Below are positions 12,361 to 23,834 of a stretch of DNA of 64,000 bases, one piece after another. The DNA comes from Serratia symbiotica str. 'Cinara cedri' (lineage in GTDB: Bacteria > Pseudomonadota > Gammaproteobacteria > Enterobacterales > Enterobacteriaceae). The notes below the pieces were generated by a model that was not told the origin of the DNA, searched no databases, and saw only the letters and a program-made list of their open reading frames with translations. A program made the position numbers and the translations under genes. Where the stretch lies: NCBI GenBank assembly GCA_000238975.1, contig CP002295.1, forward strand, positions 1,602,299 to 1,666,298, read 5' to 3'. Each line of letters starts with the position of its first letter. Positions within the stretch are counted from its first letter, which is position 1.

Positions 12361-13685
12361 ATCATAGTCTTATTTTAAAACCCGGTATATTAGAGTATAT
12401 ATGTAATAAAAATTATTCACATATTGTACAACTACTATATAACTAACATGATTATGAGTAATATTTATTCTCTACTTCTAGATGTGGATTCAAGTATATA
12501 GGCCTATATATGATTTTTAAAGAAAAGAATAAACCTAACTCAGTAAGCACTGCGTTAATTAATAAATTACTAATATTACTTTTACTTCATAGCGGTTCCT
12601 CCTGATTATTAAATAATCTTCTAGTAAATAACTAGATATCTATCATTACGTATCTTGATAAGAATGAAATAAAACAATGCAAACTATCCCTAATCATTAC
12701 CTAAAATATTAAAAATTACAACTGTATTTCTTGCTATATACTTAGTGTACTTCATAATTGATATTTAATGATCAATAAATAAAAATAAATACAGCACTAC
12801 AAAATTAATATAGACATACTTATAACTAATACCCGCTGCCAATTAAAAATAAAAAAATAAAACAATTATTATATATATGTATAAAATTAATCTAGTATAC
12901 AAAAAAGATTAGATACATATAGTAATTTAAAGTACCCCCCCTAAATTAAGTTATATTCCTATAGATGTCCTAAAGTTATCATGGGACTCTATCGTAATAA
13001 TATAGTTTATAAAACTCAATCTAGTGAAAACTTTTGGTAAAATACCATGTACTTTTTATAATATTTAAACATATATCACCATTGCGCAGCAACAACTTTT
13101 AATAATTAGTACATATATGCAATACAGAGATATAATATTAATATATATAATCCATATGTATGGTTATAATTTATATTTATAAACTCAAATCATTTACCAT
13201 GAATATCAATTAATACATAAAAATAATTTGCTAAGGCGGCATATTAGATATTAACAAAAATATCATACAATTTATCACTATACAATTATGATAAAAAATA
13301 CTTCAAAAAGATGTGGCTCACTAAATTATTAATAATTAATAATTGTACATATAAATATACTAAACTTACTACTAAGTGGTAAAAAGTTACGCACAATATA
13401 TATTTTAAATAATATTAAAATAATTTAATTATCGCACAAATATTACTACTAATTTATTAAAAATAAAATCAATAGTAATACTATATAGTATTAAATATTT
13501 TTAATAAATTAAAATTACTTATAATAATATTAAATGTTAGATACATATTTAAGTATATTACACATACTATTAATAATAATTATTCCTAAAGCAACAATTA
13601 TGCTATTGATAGGTAATGCTATAATCTATATGAAGTTACTAAGGTAAGAAATAAAAATAACTACCATCAATCATCCTAATTATAA
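12361..13685. other. AT-rich non-coding stretch before rsmJ
   Basis: No gene, RNA or clear relic was recognised. In E. coli uspA and dtpB occupy the corresponding interval, so their eroded remains may lie here, but none could be read. Confidence 0.55.
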
Positions 13686-14432
13686 CTATAGTGGCATATA
13701 AATATCAAAGCGATGTTTTTTAGTAAAAACAGTAGTATGAGCAGGCTTATTATCCAGTAAAGTAGCATAGTGTGGGCGCTTTACCAAGACCCTCTTAGTT
13801 GCTAGCTGACGCGCTAGAATTAGTAACCCAGCAGCGTCATCATCCCTCCCTACGAGGGACTGAAGGATACGCATTTCTTTTTTTACTAGCGCACTTTTCT
13901 GTCTATATGGATACATAGGATCTATATATACTACATCCGGTGGCGGTACCATATCTACTAACGCTGTAAAACTGCTAGCATACACCAATGTTAAATTTTT
14001 ACGCAAAGATGGACCAATTTGCTTATTTTGATAAATACGCTGTAGACCATTATCCAATAATGCAGCCACTACAGGATGACGCTCTAACATTATCACGCAG
14101 CAACCTAATGACGCAATTATAAAAGCATCACGCCCCCAACCAGCAGTTGCGTCAACTACATTTAGTGACTCTTTACCCTTAAGACCAATAGCTTTGGCTA
14201 ACGCTTCATCCCGACCGCCACCAAAACGACATCGATAAGTAAGGGTGCTAGATAAGAAATCTACGTATATCGCTCTTAATCTAGGTTCATCACGCTTACG
14301 TAACTCTAGTCTTGTCGAGGTCAATATTAACGCTATTAATGCATTACTATCTGAGGTTAATTGCCAACGATCTACCAAGATAGACAAATCATTGCTATCA
14401 ACACCCGCTTCACAACCTAAATACACTCTCAC
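13686..14432 (-). CDS. rsmJ: 16S rRNA m2G1516 methyltransferase RsmJ
   Basis: RsmJ uses S-adenosylmethionine to methylate G1516 of 16S rRNA. The 248-residue product matches E. coli RsmJ (YhiQ, 250). It has ELRKRDEP, a GGGR segment, the SAM-binding motif [13 protein letters not shown] (about residues 92-104), the acidic [11 protein letters not shown] segment, the catalytic-type DPMYP, and the C-terminal TKKHRFDIY. It starts 8 bp after the prlC stop and is surely co-transcribed with it, as in enterics. Retention of a non-essential rRNA modifier in a shrinking genome is mildly notable. Confidence 0.95.
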   Translation of the reverse strand: MRVYLGCEAGVDSNDLSILVDRWQLTSDSNALIALILTSTRLELRKRDEPRLRAIYVDFLSSTLTYRCRFGGGRDEALAKAIGLKGKESLNVVDATAGWGRDAFIIASLGCCVIMLERHPVVAALLDNGLQRIYQNKQIGPSLRKNLTLVYASSFTALVDMVPPPDVVYIDPMYPYRQKSALVKKEMRILQSLVGRDDDAAGLLILARQLATKRVLVKRPHYATLLDNKPAHTTVFTKKHRFDIYMPL

Positions 14433-14440
14433 TTATAAGC

Positions 14441-16486
14441 CTATTCTGTAATGCCATAATGACGTAACATAGCATCAAACCGCGGTTCACGACCACGAAA
14501 TCGTTTAAATAATACCATCGGCTCCTCTGAACCACCGCGTGAAAGTATATTATTAAGAAAAGATTGACCAGTAGTAGTATTAAAAATGCCTTCTTCTTCA
14601 AAGCGCGAGTAAGCATCTGATGACAGCACTTCTGCCCATAGATAGCTATAATAACCCGCCGCATAACCACCAGAAAAAATATGACTAAAAGTATGAGGTA
14701 AACGACACCAGCTTGGTGACACTACTAATGCAACGCTTTTTTGTACTTCTGCTAATACTGACAATATTTGTGAGCTATTTGAATGGTAATGTTTAAGATG
14801 TATAAGAAAATCAAACAATCCAAATTCTAACTGACGCAAGATAAAAAGAGCTGCTTGATAGTTTTTAGAGGCTAGTAACTGGTCAAGCATCTCTCTTGGT
14901 AATGGTGCGCCATTTTTATAGTGACCAGAAATAAATTCTAATGCTTGCGGCTCCCAGCACCAATTTTCCATAAACTGACTCGGTAGCTCAACCGAATCCC
15001 ATGGCACCCCATTAATACCTGATACCCCAGCGATATCTATTTCAGTTAATATATGATGCAAACCATGACCAAACTCATGGAATAATGTAATCACTTCATT
15101 ATGGGTAAGTAAGGACTGCTGATTATTCAGCGGGGGGGTGAAATTACAAGTTAAATAGGCAACCGGTTTTTGTAATGTACCATCAGACTTGCGTAGACAA
15201 CAAATACAATCACCCATCCATGCACCACTGCGTTTATTTTCACGAGCATATAAATCAAGATAAAAACTACCGCGTAATTTACCAGCGGTATCAAATAGAT
15301 CAAAAAAACGTACGTCAGGATGCCAAGTATCTACATCATATCGCTCTTTAATCGTTATACCGTAAAGAAGTTGCACTACCTTAAATAGTCCTATAACCAC
15401 ACGTTTTTCAGGAAAATACGGACGTAATTGTTCATCATTAATAGAAAATAAATGTTCTTTTTGTTTTTCACTATAATAGGGAATATCCCAAGGCTCAAGT
15501 TCTTCAGTGCCATAATATTGCTTAGCAAAAGCACGTAATTGCGCTAATTCCCTCTCAGCTTGAGGACGAACTAACTTTACTAAATCATTCAAGAAGCTTA
15601 TTACTAATTTCGGACTTTCCGCCATCTTTGTTGCTAGAGATTTATGAGCATATGTCTTAAAACCAAGTAATTGGGCTAGTTCATGGCGCAATTCTAGCGT
15701 TTCTACAATTACTGCACTATTATCCCATATACCAGCATTTGGACCCTGATCGGAAGCTCGGGTAGTAAATGCACGGTATATCTCTGCACGTAATAAACGG
15801 TTGTCTGCGTAAGTTAAAATAGGCAAATAACTTGGCATATCTAACGTAAGCAACCATCCTTGTTGCTTTTTAGATTCTGCCATAACCCAAGACTGTGCTA
15901 AGATTCTAGCTGGTACACCACTTAATTGAGCATGATCATTAATTAGCTTACTCCACCCCATAGTAGCATCAAGTACATTATTATTATAGATAGACCCTAG
16001 TTCAGATAACCGTGCCACGATCTTACCATAGCGCTTCTGTTTATCTCCTGAGAGACCAACGCCAGATAATTTAAAATCACGTAGTGTATTCTTCACTGAC
16101 TTGCGTTGCGATAAACTTAATTCACTAAAACCCGCACTTTCTTTCAGACTGTAATAAGCTTGATATAGTTCTTGGTGCTGACCAACCCACGTAAAATACT
16201 CCGATAATAATGGTAGTACCTGCTCATAGGCATCACGTAGTGATGGGCTATTTTTTACTGCATTCAAATGTTCTACTACAGACCAAATACGTGTTAGACG
16301 ATCATTAGACTCCTCTAATGGCTGACATAAATTAGCCCAAGTTAATGACTTAAACTCTAGCTTCAAAATTACTTTCTCTACTGTATAACGACAGTCTGTT
16401 AATACGGATTGTAACGCATGCACTATATGTTCAGGGCTAACAGACGAAAACGGTGGTAAATAAAATAAGGTAAGCAATGGATTCAT
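14441..16486 (-). CDS. prlC: Oligopeptidase A
   Basis: This M3-family zinc metallopeptidase degrades oligopeptides, including cleaved signal peptides, in the cytosol. At 681 residues it equals the E. coli enzyme (680). The zinc-binding HExxH motif is present as HEFGHGLHH (HEFGH near residue 470), with the downstream ENWCWEP glutamate segment and the C-terminal GGYAAGYYSYLWAEV block conserved. An AAGG ribosome-binding site precedes the ATG. It heads a two-gene unit with rsmJ. A run of seven G (15131-15137, plus strand) lies inside the gene and is a possible frameshift site, but the frame is open. Confidence 0.96.
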   Translation of the reverse strand: MNPLLTLFYLPPFSSVSPEHIVHALQSVLTDCRYTVEKVILKLEFKSLTWANLCQPLEESNDRLTRIWSVVEHLNAVKNSPSLRDAYEQVLPLLSEYFTWVGQHQELYQAYYSLKESAGFSELSLSQRKSVKNTLRDFKLSGVGLSGDKQKRYGKIVARLSELGSIYNNNVLDATMGWSKLINDHAQLSGVPARILAQSWVMAESKKQQGWLLTLDMPSYLPILTYADNRLLRAEIYRAFTTRASDQGPNAGIWDNSAVIVETLELRHELAQLLGFKTYAHKSLATKMAESPKLVISFLNDLVKLVRPQAERELAQLRAFAKQYYGTEELEPWDIPYYSEKQKEHLFSINDEQLRPYFPEKRVVIGLFKVVQLLYGITIKERYDVDTWHPDVRFFDLFDTAGKLRGSFYLDLYARENKRSGAWMGDCICCLRKSDGTLQKPVAYLTCNFTPPLNNQQSLLTHNEVITLFHEFGHGLHHILTEIDIAGVSGINGVPWDSVELPSQFMENWCWEPQALEFISGHYKNGAPLPREMLDQLLASKNYQAALFILRQLEFGLFDFLIHLKHYHSNSSQILSVLAEVQKSVALVVSPSWCRLPHTFSHIFSGGYAAGYYSYLWAEVLSSDAYSRFEEEGIFNTTTGQSFLNNILSRGGSEEPMVLFKRFRGREPRFDAMLRHYGITE

Positions 16487-17307
16487 TATAAAAAGACCTT
16501 AATTGATATCATTATCTATAACAATGAGCAAAAAATAAAAAGAAATATAAATACTAGTCTTTTTAATAGAGAATAAATATGTAATATTACCAATTATAAA
16601 CAATAGTAACAATCTTCAGTGATTGTACTCCAAATTAATTACACTTTATACAGCTTATTAAAAATCAATTTACAAAGCAAGTATCTGTACCCACCATGTT
16701 TAGTTCTAGTGATAATTTACAATGTATACGTTAAAATCCACACCAATATAACTTATATATATTATCTATAGATCTAATCTTTGATTTTTTTAAAAAGAAA
16801 AACCTTTCCTCTTTCAAAAGAAAATCAAGAACTAGATATTCTTAATTTTCTAGTGAAAATAACAAATATATTATCTTAAATCTGAAAATTATACGACTAT
16901 AGTGATACTATGCAGACTCAATAGCAAAACTAGTGAACTTAAGTATAATAATAGTATAATATTATATCATTTTGGTATGCTAGTATACTATACTATTATG
17001 TCAGATTCAAGCTAATTACTAGTTATCTGCTATATCTGTAAGAATATTTACCGAATAATTATATAATAATCTCTAGCTATTTCATGCTATTACACATACA
17101 GCAAATTTGATAAAGATAATAGTACGAAATGTAATTTTCCCGATAGTTATCACAAGTTAGAATTCTTGTTTATTCACTATTATATCTAGAAATAATTCTA
17201 TTAGGACACTATATAGACATATACTTTGCTACTAACTACCATATCACCTAGTATCCAGTAGTAATATAGCTGTAAATTAAATACATACTGAAAATTGAAA
17301 AAGCTAA

Positions 17308-17335
17308 AATCTATTACAATACATTGTAATAGATT
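17308..17335. repeat. 13-bp perfect inverted repeat, 2-nt loop
   Basis: AATCTATTACAAT is followed by AC and its exact reverse complement. It is AT-rich, lies in non-coding DNA and has no adjacent gene it could terminate. Confidence 0.75.
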
Positions 17336-17535
17336 AGTCAAATCAATAGTAAATTAGGATAGCGATTAATAATATAATATTATCCCCTAAAGAATTATGA
17401 TCATTAACCAACTATAAGAATTAGAATAAGAGATACACACTGTATTATCATAACTACATATTAAACTCTTAATATTAGTTACTATTTAGTTTAAGAAAGG
17501 GGGCTAAAAAATAATCAATATAAATTATCTACGAT

Positions 17536-17581
17536 ACACATCTACACATCTACACATCTACACATCTACACATCTACACAT
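17536..17581. repeat. Octanucleotide tandem repeat (acacatct)n
   Basis: Five perfect copies of ACACATCT plus a partial sixth, in non-coding DNA. The tight head-to-tail units without spacers exclude a CRISPR array; replication slippage is the likely source. Confidence 0.9.
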
Positions 17582-18066
17582 TAATATAATACTTAAATTA
17601 TAAACTTACATTAAATATTAAAATTTTTTATTTTAATTACATAACCAATAGTCAATATACATAATAAAATATTATAATTATCTAATTATTGGAAAAGTAC
17701 AAAAAAATAAAAGCATATAATATAAAAACATTACCTAATAAATTATTTAGCTAATACTACAAGCTATCAATACCTCACACCATTTCCTATGCCTCTGTAA
17801 TAACATAACTAATATATGCAAATTACCAACGATAACATATATATTCACTATATTGATTACCATTACAATAACATATTACATAATAATTTAATTAACATGA
17901 TTACTAAATTAGTGTACTATCTAAATAAAATAACCATACGATAAAAGTAAAAGATAATAAATTACTACTAATTATATACTGATTACTCATAGTTATCTAG
18001 AGATAAGCATAGATACTTACAACATTAAATATAATACAATATATATTCTTATATATTTTTAAAATA

Positions 18067-18086
18067 GCTACTATTATAATAGTAGC
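18067..18086. repeat. 20-bp perfect palindrome
   Basis: GCTACTATTA is followed directly by TAATAGTAGC, a perfect palindrome without a loop, in non-coding DNA. Confidence 0.75.
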
Positions 18087-19729
18087 AGATAATATACTGC
18101 AATATACATTTATCATAAGCCTTAACCATATAGCTACTAAAAAAATAATAAACTATCAATCATAATAGACGGCAGTGCAAAGATAAATACTATTGCATAT
18201 ATATAATTGTATACTATACGTATCTTTAAGAGAAGTAATTAATACAACCTATTCATGCTCATATACTCAATAAATACTAAAAACACTCATTGGAATACTA
18301 ATCATTACCTTATATTGTATAACTAAATATCCAAAAATTTTTATTAAAAATTCATTACAAATAATGAATTACTCATTATCAACCAATACTATACATATAG
18401 CAATTACTATAAATATTAATCATTTAATAAAAATAAATACTTAGCCTAATTGTTTAATATTTAACTGATAAAATATCCTATATAATATTACCATAGTTTT
18501 AGTCTTCTAAAAATATTTTATATACCACATACCAAGAAGATAAAGCGTTAAAATATATAATTAATTAAACTACGATAATATCTAATATACTACACTGGAA
18601 AATAATTAATCAACAGTATTATTTACTAAACAATATATTCATATAATATAATTATATATCTCTAATTACATAGTTTACTTATTTATTTCATTATATATAA
18701 TGATTGTAACAAGAGCTATTAGATGACTTAAGTTACCAAAATAATTAAAATACTCTAATTTATAATGTTATGCGAAGTTTAGTTAAACAAGACAAAATGT
18801 ATACAATATATAAGGCTAGTTTTCATAAATTATCGCCATTAGCGTCATCATACGCAATATTATTCTATAATTTACAGTCATGTAACATATAACTCTTTTT
18901 TAAGAAAGCGCATATAATAGATATTTAGTTGATCATCTTACTGATTAGCAACTCATTCACATATAGCATACGCACTATAACAAACTATTATTATACAGTA
19001 ACTAAGTAGTATTACTTGACACATCACTTATTAAGTATTTGATAAAAATAAAATAGCAATTACTCTTCTTAATTATTTTGCTATAAAAATATATAGCATT
19101 GGATATACTTAATATATTATAAATAAATAATATTAGAGTATTAATAAAAATATTAAAGATATATTTGAATATTGAATAAAAGCAAACCATTATATAAAAT
19201 AATATGTATTATTAATGTAAACAACATAAAATACTTATTCTTATAAGTTACTATACAATTTTATATTGGTTTTATCGGGCAATAAACTTATTATAATTTT
19301 ATTTACGCATAACTAATTTAGTGTATACCTAAACTTTAATAATCAACAAATAATCCACTATAGTGTAATTATAATCCATAAATAATGACTAATAAGGAAG
19401 AAATAGTGTAAATAACAAGAGATGTCATGATATTAATAATTTATTTTGTTTTATTATTAATATCCCCCTGCTCTTTATTACTACCTCTCTATCAGCAGAC
19501 CTAAATACTATAACTAAATAACCAAGACTATTTATTCTAAAGCAACTCACAATACTTAATGTAATAATACATTAACAAATACTCACCTCAACTAAATAAT
19601 ATAACTTATAATTTATAAGTTATTAAGCAATTTATTTTAACACCTGTGCTTATATCTAGGCACTAATGTTATATATTAAAAATATATTAAAACATAATTA
19701 GATATCTTCTGCCTTACCATTAAGAAGAA

Positions 19730-19771
19730 AAATACAAATACAAATACAAATACAAATACAAATACAAATAC
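19730..19771. repeat. Hexanucleotide tandem repeat (aaatac)7
   Basis: Seven perfect copies of AAATAC in non-coding DNA; likely variable in length between isolates. Confidence 0.9.
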
Positions 19772-19973
19772 AAGATAATACTACAAAAATTAAATAGAAA
19801 TTACTTTTAGGCCGCTTCTACCAGATGTCTATTACAACCAATTCACAAATAAATCTATTTTTCTTTAATAAAAAATATTAATAATTAGCGGCATTCAGAC
19901 CATTCCACTCTATTGCATTTTATTTATCGTATATTATTCCAACTATGGAGCAATATTCATTTAAATAACAAAC

Positions 19974-20004
19974 AATAAATAATAAATAATAAATAATAAA
20001 TAAT
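19974..20004. repeat. Heptanucleotide tandem repeat (aataaat)4
   Basis: Four perfect copies of AATAAAT plus AAT in non-coding DNA. Confidence 0.9.
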
Positions 20005-20317
20005 ATCATGGCTTTAGATGCTGTTCTAGTTATATATTTAATTATTAATGAACTAATTAAATTTTATTATGGACTTAATGAAATAGATCATAATCTAAGT
20101 GTTATAATCCTTAGAGGAATAACAAAATTAAAAATATAGTAACATTCAATATTAATCAGAGATTATATTTAACATATAGTTACAATAATACACATTATTA
20201 CGAATTATACATTGTATGTACTTCTGATATATAATAAAATTTTAGCTCCAAAGAAAGAACATCTAACATAGCATATAGATAATTCAAGCTCTATTATAAA
20301 AAATAACTATTAATATA

Positions 20318-20393
20318 TGGCAGGGGCGGAGAGAATCGAACTCACGACACCCGGTTTTGGAGACCGGTGCTCTACCGACTGAGCTACGCCCCT
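20318..20393 (-). tRNA. trpT: tRNA-Trp (anticodon CCA)
   Basis: The minus strand folds into a full cloverleaf beginning AGGGGCGTAGCTCAG, with anticodon loop CTCCAAA and a genome-encoded CCA end. It closely matches E. coli tRNA-Trp. The T-stem GTGAG/CTCTC contains one U-U mismatch where E. coli has G-U. The gene lies about 3.06 kb downstream of tRNA-Ala, just the distance needed for 23S plus 5S. With the 23S relic between them, this marks it as the distal tRNA of a decayed rRNA operon, comparable to the trpT position at the end of rrnC. Confidence 0.96.
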
Positions 20394-20412
20394 AAATTAT
20401 ACTTCATATTGT

Positions 20413-20441
20413 ATCATATTAAATCAATAGTTATTATGCAA
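20413..20441 (-). promoter_or_regulatory. Predicted sigma-70 promoter for tRNA-Trp
   Basis: Reading the minus strand, TTGCAT and TATGAT are separated by exactly 17 bases, and the -10 box ends 19 bases before the tRNA. The same -35 hexamer occurs in the predicted promoter of the thrU tRNA cluster. It lies where the 5S gene of the decayed operon should have been, so it would let the tRNA survive loss of rRNA-operon transcription. This is prediction only; AT-rich DNA yields such matches by chance. Confidence 0.4.
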
Positions 20442-20639
20442 TGCATTGATAAGTACATAACCACTCAAAATTATACTATTACCCAAATAATAAAAATATC
20501 TACGTAATAAGAAAAAAATAATTATACCCAATAGTATACTAATACTTTTACATTATTGTCCCTTTGCATCTCTACAATATTAAGAAAATTAATTTAACTT
20601 ATTTACCTTTAAGAAACTATATCAGCATTTAAAGATTAC

Positions 20640-23345
20640 CTAATTCAGTTTATTATGAAATATAGTTAGCCAACAATACATCTTTTTATACTAAATAAAA
20701 AATATTTTCTTTCAAGCAAGAAAGATATCTATTAATTGCAACTAAATTTTTACTTCTGATAAAATGTACTAAGAATAACCTTTGATATCAAAAGTGTTAT
20801 TAGTTTAAATATTAAGAAATAAGTTAAGATGTTAATATATGATAATTATACATTAATTTTATATATATTTTTTCTAACGTATAATCACATGCACTATAAT
20901 AACAAAATAGCTAACACAATACTAATTGTAAATCAAATATTATATTAATGTCATCTTAAATATTATATTTTCTACCTATAACACTAATCATAAACATTGT
21001 GATTAGCACAGTAATCTATATATACTCTGCATTTACTCATTAATTATATTAGTAAGCAAAATTAATGCTTTCACTACGCATAAAATCTAAAGATAGAAGT
21101 CATCTAAATATATTCTACAGTTAGATCACAACCTTAAAGATCATTTATACCATTAACAGATATATTAATTATAACATGATGAGTTAATATAAAGCTACTC
21201 AATATCGCCATAGATATAAATTATTATGTAATATTAATTTGTAATCTTAAAAACACAAAATAGACATTATCTATCAAATAATAATACTAATAGTTAGTCA
21301 AGAACTAAGCTGTGCTTTTGCGTTTGCTATCAAGCAAACATATCTTACATAAATCTTTAAATTTAAAACGATAATTTACCAATCTGGTCTTTATGCTACT
21401 CTATTATCAAGCAACAGCCATCTCATAGTAGTCATCTCAGAAATACTACATCAAAATACTTCTAAGCAATATCCTTAACTCTAATTTACAAAGAAAATTT
21501 AAAAAATATACTAAAATATAATATATATAAGTATCACAAATATTTATATAATATTTTATTTTACTGTTTTATTACATAAGATATATATCTTTATAAGAGC
21601 ATAATATTAACAATTCTAGTTGATAATAACCTCACCATTATTATATGTGTGATCTACAGATCATCATCAATAAAACAAGGCATCATAAATAAAAACTTAT
21701 ACTACATTAATACTTTTATAATTATTCTTATTATTTACTATAATTATTATTTAAAATTTTAATATTATAATGCATTATATTAATTAATTTTCTGTCAATA
21801 TAAAAAATCATTCTACTATATAGGGATATTATAATTATAATACAATATTTATTGAAATTATATTTCATATTAATAAACTGAATATTAACCACTAAAAATA
21901 AACGTATATACTAATATTATTAAATACTTGAGTCATCAAATTATTTTATTATTTACTAAAAAGCTTTAAACATATTTATATTCAATATACGTGAACATAT
22001 ACTATAATTGGGGGCGCAAAATAAAGCATATTAATACTTAAAGGTGTCTATAATAACCATAAATTTTATCTCTCTAGACCTTATTGTAATATTATTACAA
22101 TTTAACATTTATTACATTTAATATTATCTAATACTTTACTATCACTTACGTAAAAAGTAAACAAAAAACTTTATCTTTCTAAAGAAATTTTATTTACTTT
22201 ATCATTAATGATATTAGCATATATATTTTTTTAAATCTCCTAGCTCTTACAGAATACATTCAATATAAGTACAATAAAATATAGATAGCTATATATAATC
22301 ATGGTAGCTTTATATCCATGATAGCTTATATATAAAATAGTTCACGCGCTAAATCTTTAGTATAACCTTAGTAAATAAAATAGGCATTAGGTATTAAGAT
22401 ATCTATGTATAATCAATGCTTACATCATTCAATATTCTAGCTTTTTATATTTTATAAAACAATTTTTATATAGCCAAAACATGGCTAAAAATATTAGTGA
22501 GTAACCTCATCTTCCATTTCCTTATCATTAAAATTAAAATAAATAATGTATCTCAAACACTCATATTCCTAGGCAATTATTATTTTAATCTTGTTTACAA
22601 TATATAATTTTAATTAGCCGAAGTCATGTTCTATTTTTAATATAAAGATATACTATATTACTAAAGTAGCTTCATAGGTAAATAATTAACTATTATTTGT
22701 TTAGATGTTGAACATATAGTAATTTTGCTACTTTTTAACATTAAAAATGTTAACCTAATTACTACTTAGTTTTTATACTATCATATAATATAAATTAATA
22801 ACTCTAATCTTTTTGTATAAATTAATTATTTCAGGCTATTTTTCAAGCTCACTACTATAAGAAGTTTTTCATATTACTCTTAGAGCGCCTAATTTAATAA
22901 TAGTTATTTAGAGGTGTTAGTTGTAAATAATTACACTATTTTAACCACTAATTGATGTAACAAAATTATCTATCATGGCGTTGACATAATAGTATCTATT
23001 AATCACTCTAATACCTAAAAAAACTTAAATATTTCTGTCTTTCTCACTTGATATGAAAAGTATAATTTCATTATAATACTAAATATAATTATTCTACAAT
23101 ATAATTATTCTACAATTACTAATTTACATAATATTTAATATTATAAATAATATCACTTTGCTGGTACTATTAAAAAGTTAGTATGTATGATCATACCTTT
23201 ACGTACTTAAGATATTAGGTAATTATCACTATATATTATAATATATCTATAATAAACTAAAAAATATAGTATTTTCGTCTTTTTGCTGTATACACAAGAA
23301 TTGATTATAACTGTTATATTTCTTTTTAGCTTTAGCGCATTCTAA
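20640..23345 (-). pseudogene. Eroded 23S rRNA gene
   Basis: No intact 23S rRNA is present, but landmarks of the antisense 23S sequence occur in order at roughly the right spacing. The 3' end block reads GTTTATTA...GTTAGCCAACAATACATC (20648-20681; expected GTTCATTAG...GTTAGCTCAACGCATCG). Next come a peptidyl-transferase-region block CTATATATACTCTG near 21017, and GGTCTTTATGCTACTC at 21386 (expected GGTCTTTCCGTCTTGCC). The 5' end block is AACTGTTATATT...GCTTTAGCGCATTCTAA at 23310-23345. Most differences are C to T or G to A. The total of about 2.7 kb implies roughly 200 bp of net deletion from the usual 2.9 kb. It sits between tRNA-Ala and tRNA-Trp. A 5S relic at about 20.45-20.6 kb is possible but not readable. 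Confidence 0.75.
23082..23113. repeat. 16-bp tandem duplication
   Basis: Two perfect adjacent copies of AATATAATTATTCTAC inside the 23S relic, so the duplication post-dates loss of constraint on the rRNA gene. Confidence 0.9.
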
Positions 23346-23450
23346 ATTTTTAAGAAAGAGCCTACTCACATATTACCCTGACCCCTAGAATATCTTAATT
23401 ATTAAAATCATTAAAATACTGTACCAAAAAATACTAGACCAAATATTTGA

Positions 23451-23526
23451 TGGTGGAGCTAAGCGGGATCGAACCGCTGACCTCCTGCGTGCAAGGCAGG
23501 CGCTCTCCCAGCTGAGCTATAGCCCC
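23451..23526 (-). tRNA. tRNA-Ala (anticodon TGC)
   Basis: A complete cloverleaf on the minus strand, starting GGGGCTATAGCTCAG, with anticodon TGC in CTTGCAC, T-loop TTCGATC and encoded CCA. All stems pair. It follows tRNA-Ile by 145 bp, as in the 16S-23S spacer of enterobacterial rRNA operons, and the 23S relic follows about 105 bp later. Confidence 0.97.
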
Positions 23527-23559
23527 GTATAACGCTTAAAATAAATACTAAAATCACCA

Positions 23560-23578
23560 CTTTCCTTTCTAAGGAAAG
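23560..23578. repeat. 8-bp hairpin in the tRNA-Ile/tRNA-Ala spacer
   Basis: CTTTCCTT, loop TCT, AAGGAAAG forms a perfect stem in the 145-bp spacer between the two tRNAs. It could be a remnant of an rRNA-spacer processing stem or a weak pause site; no T-run follows on the minus strand. Confidence 0.55.
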
Positions 23579-23671
23579 GCTTGTATTTTAATATAAATAA
23601 AATATATGTACTACTTTTTATGTAACATAATTTATTTACCATATAAAAAATTTTATGCTATATAAAAAGAA

Positions 23672-23748
<77 letters not shown>

Positions 23749-23834
23749 ATAGAAATATCTCTATTCATGCTTTAGTTCACACATATTATCAATAAATAGC
23801 ACCATAAAATACTACTATATAAATATTCTAACGT

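Larger units (their letters stand above)
16487..20317. other. 3.8-kb AT-rich non-coding desert with simple repeats
   Basis: No protein or RNA gene is recognisable between prlC and tRNA-Trp. The stretch contains three simple tandem repeats (17536-17581, 19730-19771, 19974-20004) and short-loop palindromes (17308-17335, 18067-18086), listed separately. The small frame at 19002-19190 (minus) is low-complexity. In E. coli rlmJ and gor follow prlC; no readable remains of them were found. Confidence 0.6.

Noticed and set aside
14410..14670. Open frames overlapping prlC, rpoC, rpoB and rplK in other frames
   Set aside because: They are shadows of well-supported genes, with no ribosome-binding sites or family similarity.
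17536..17581. Possible CRISPR array
   Set aside because: Units of 8 bp sit head to tail without spacers, and no cas gene is present.
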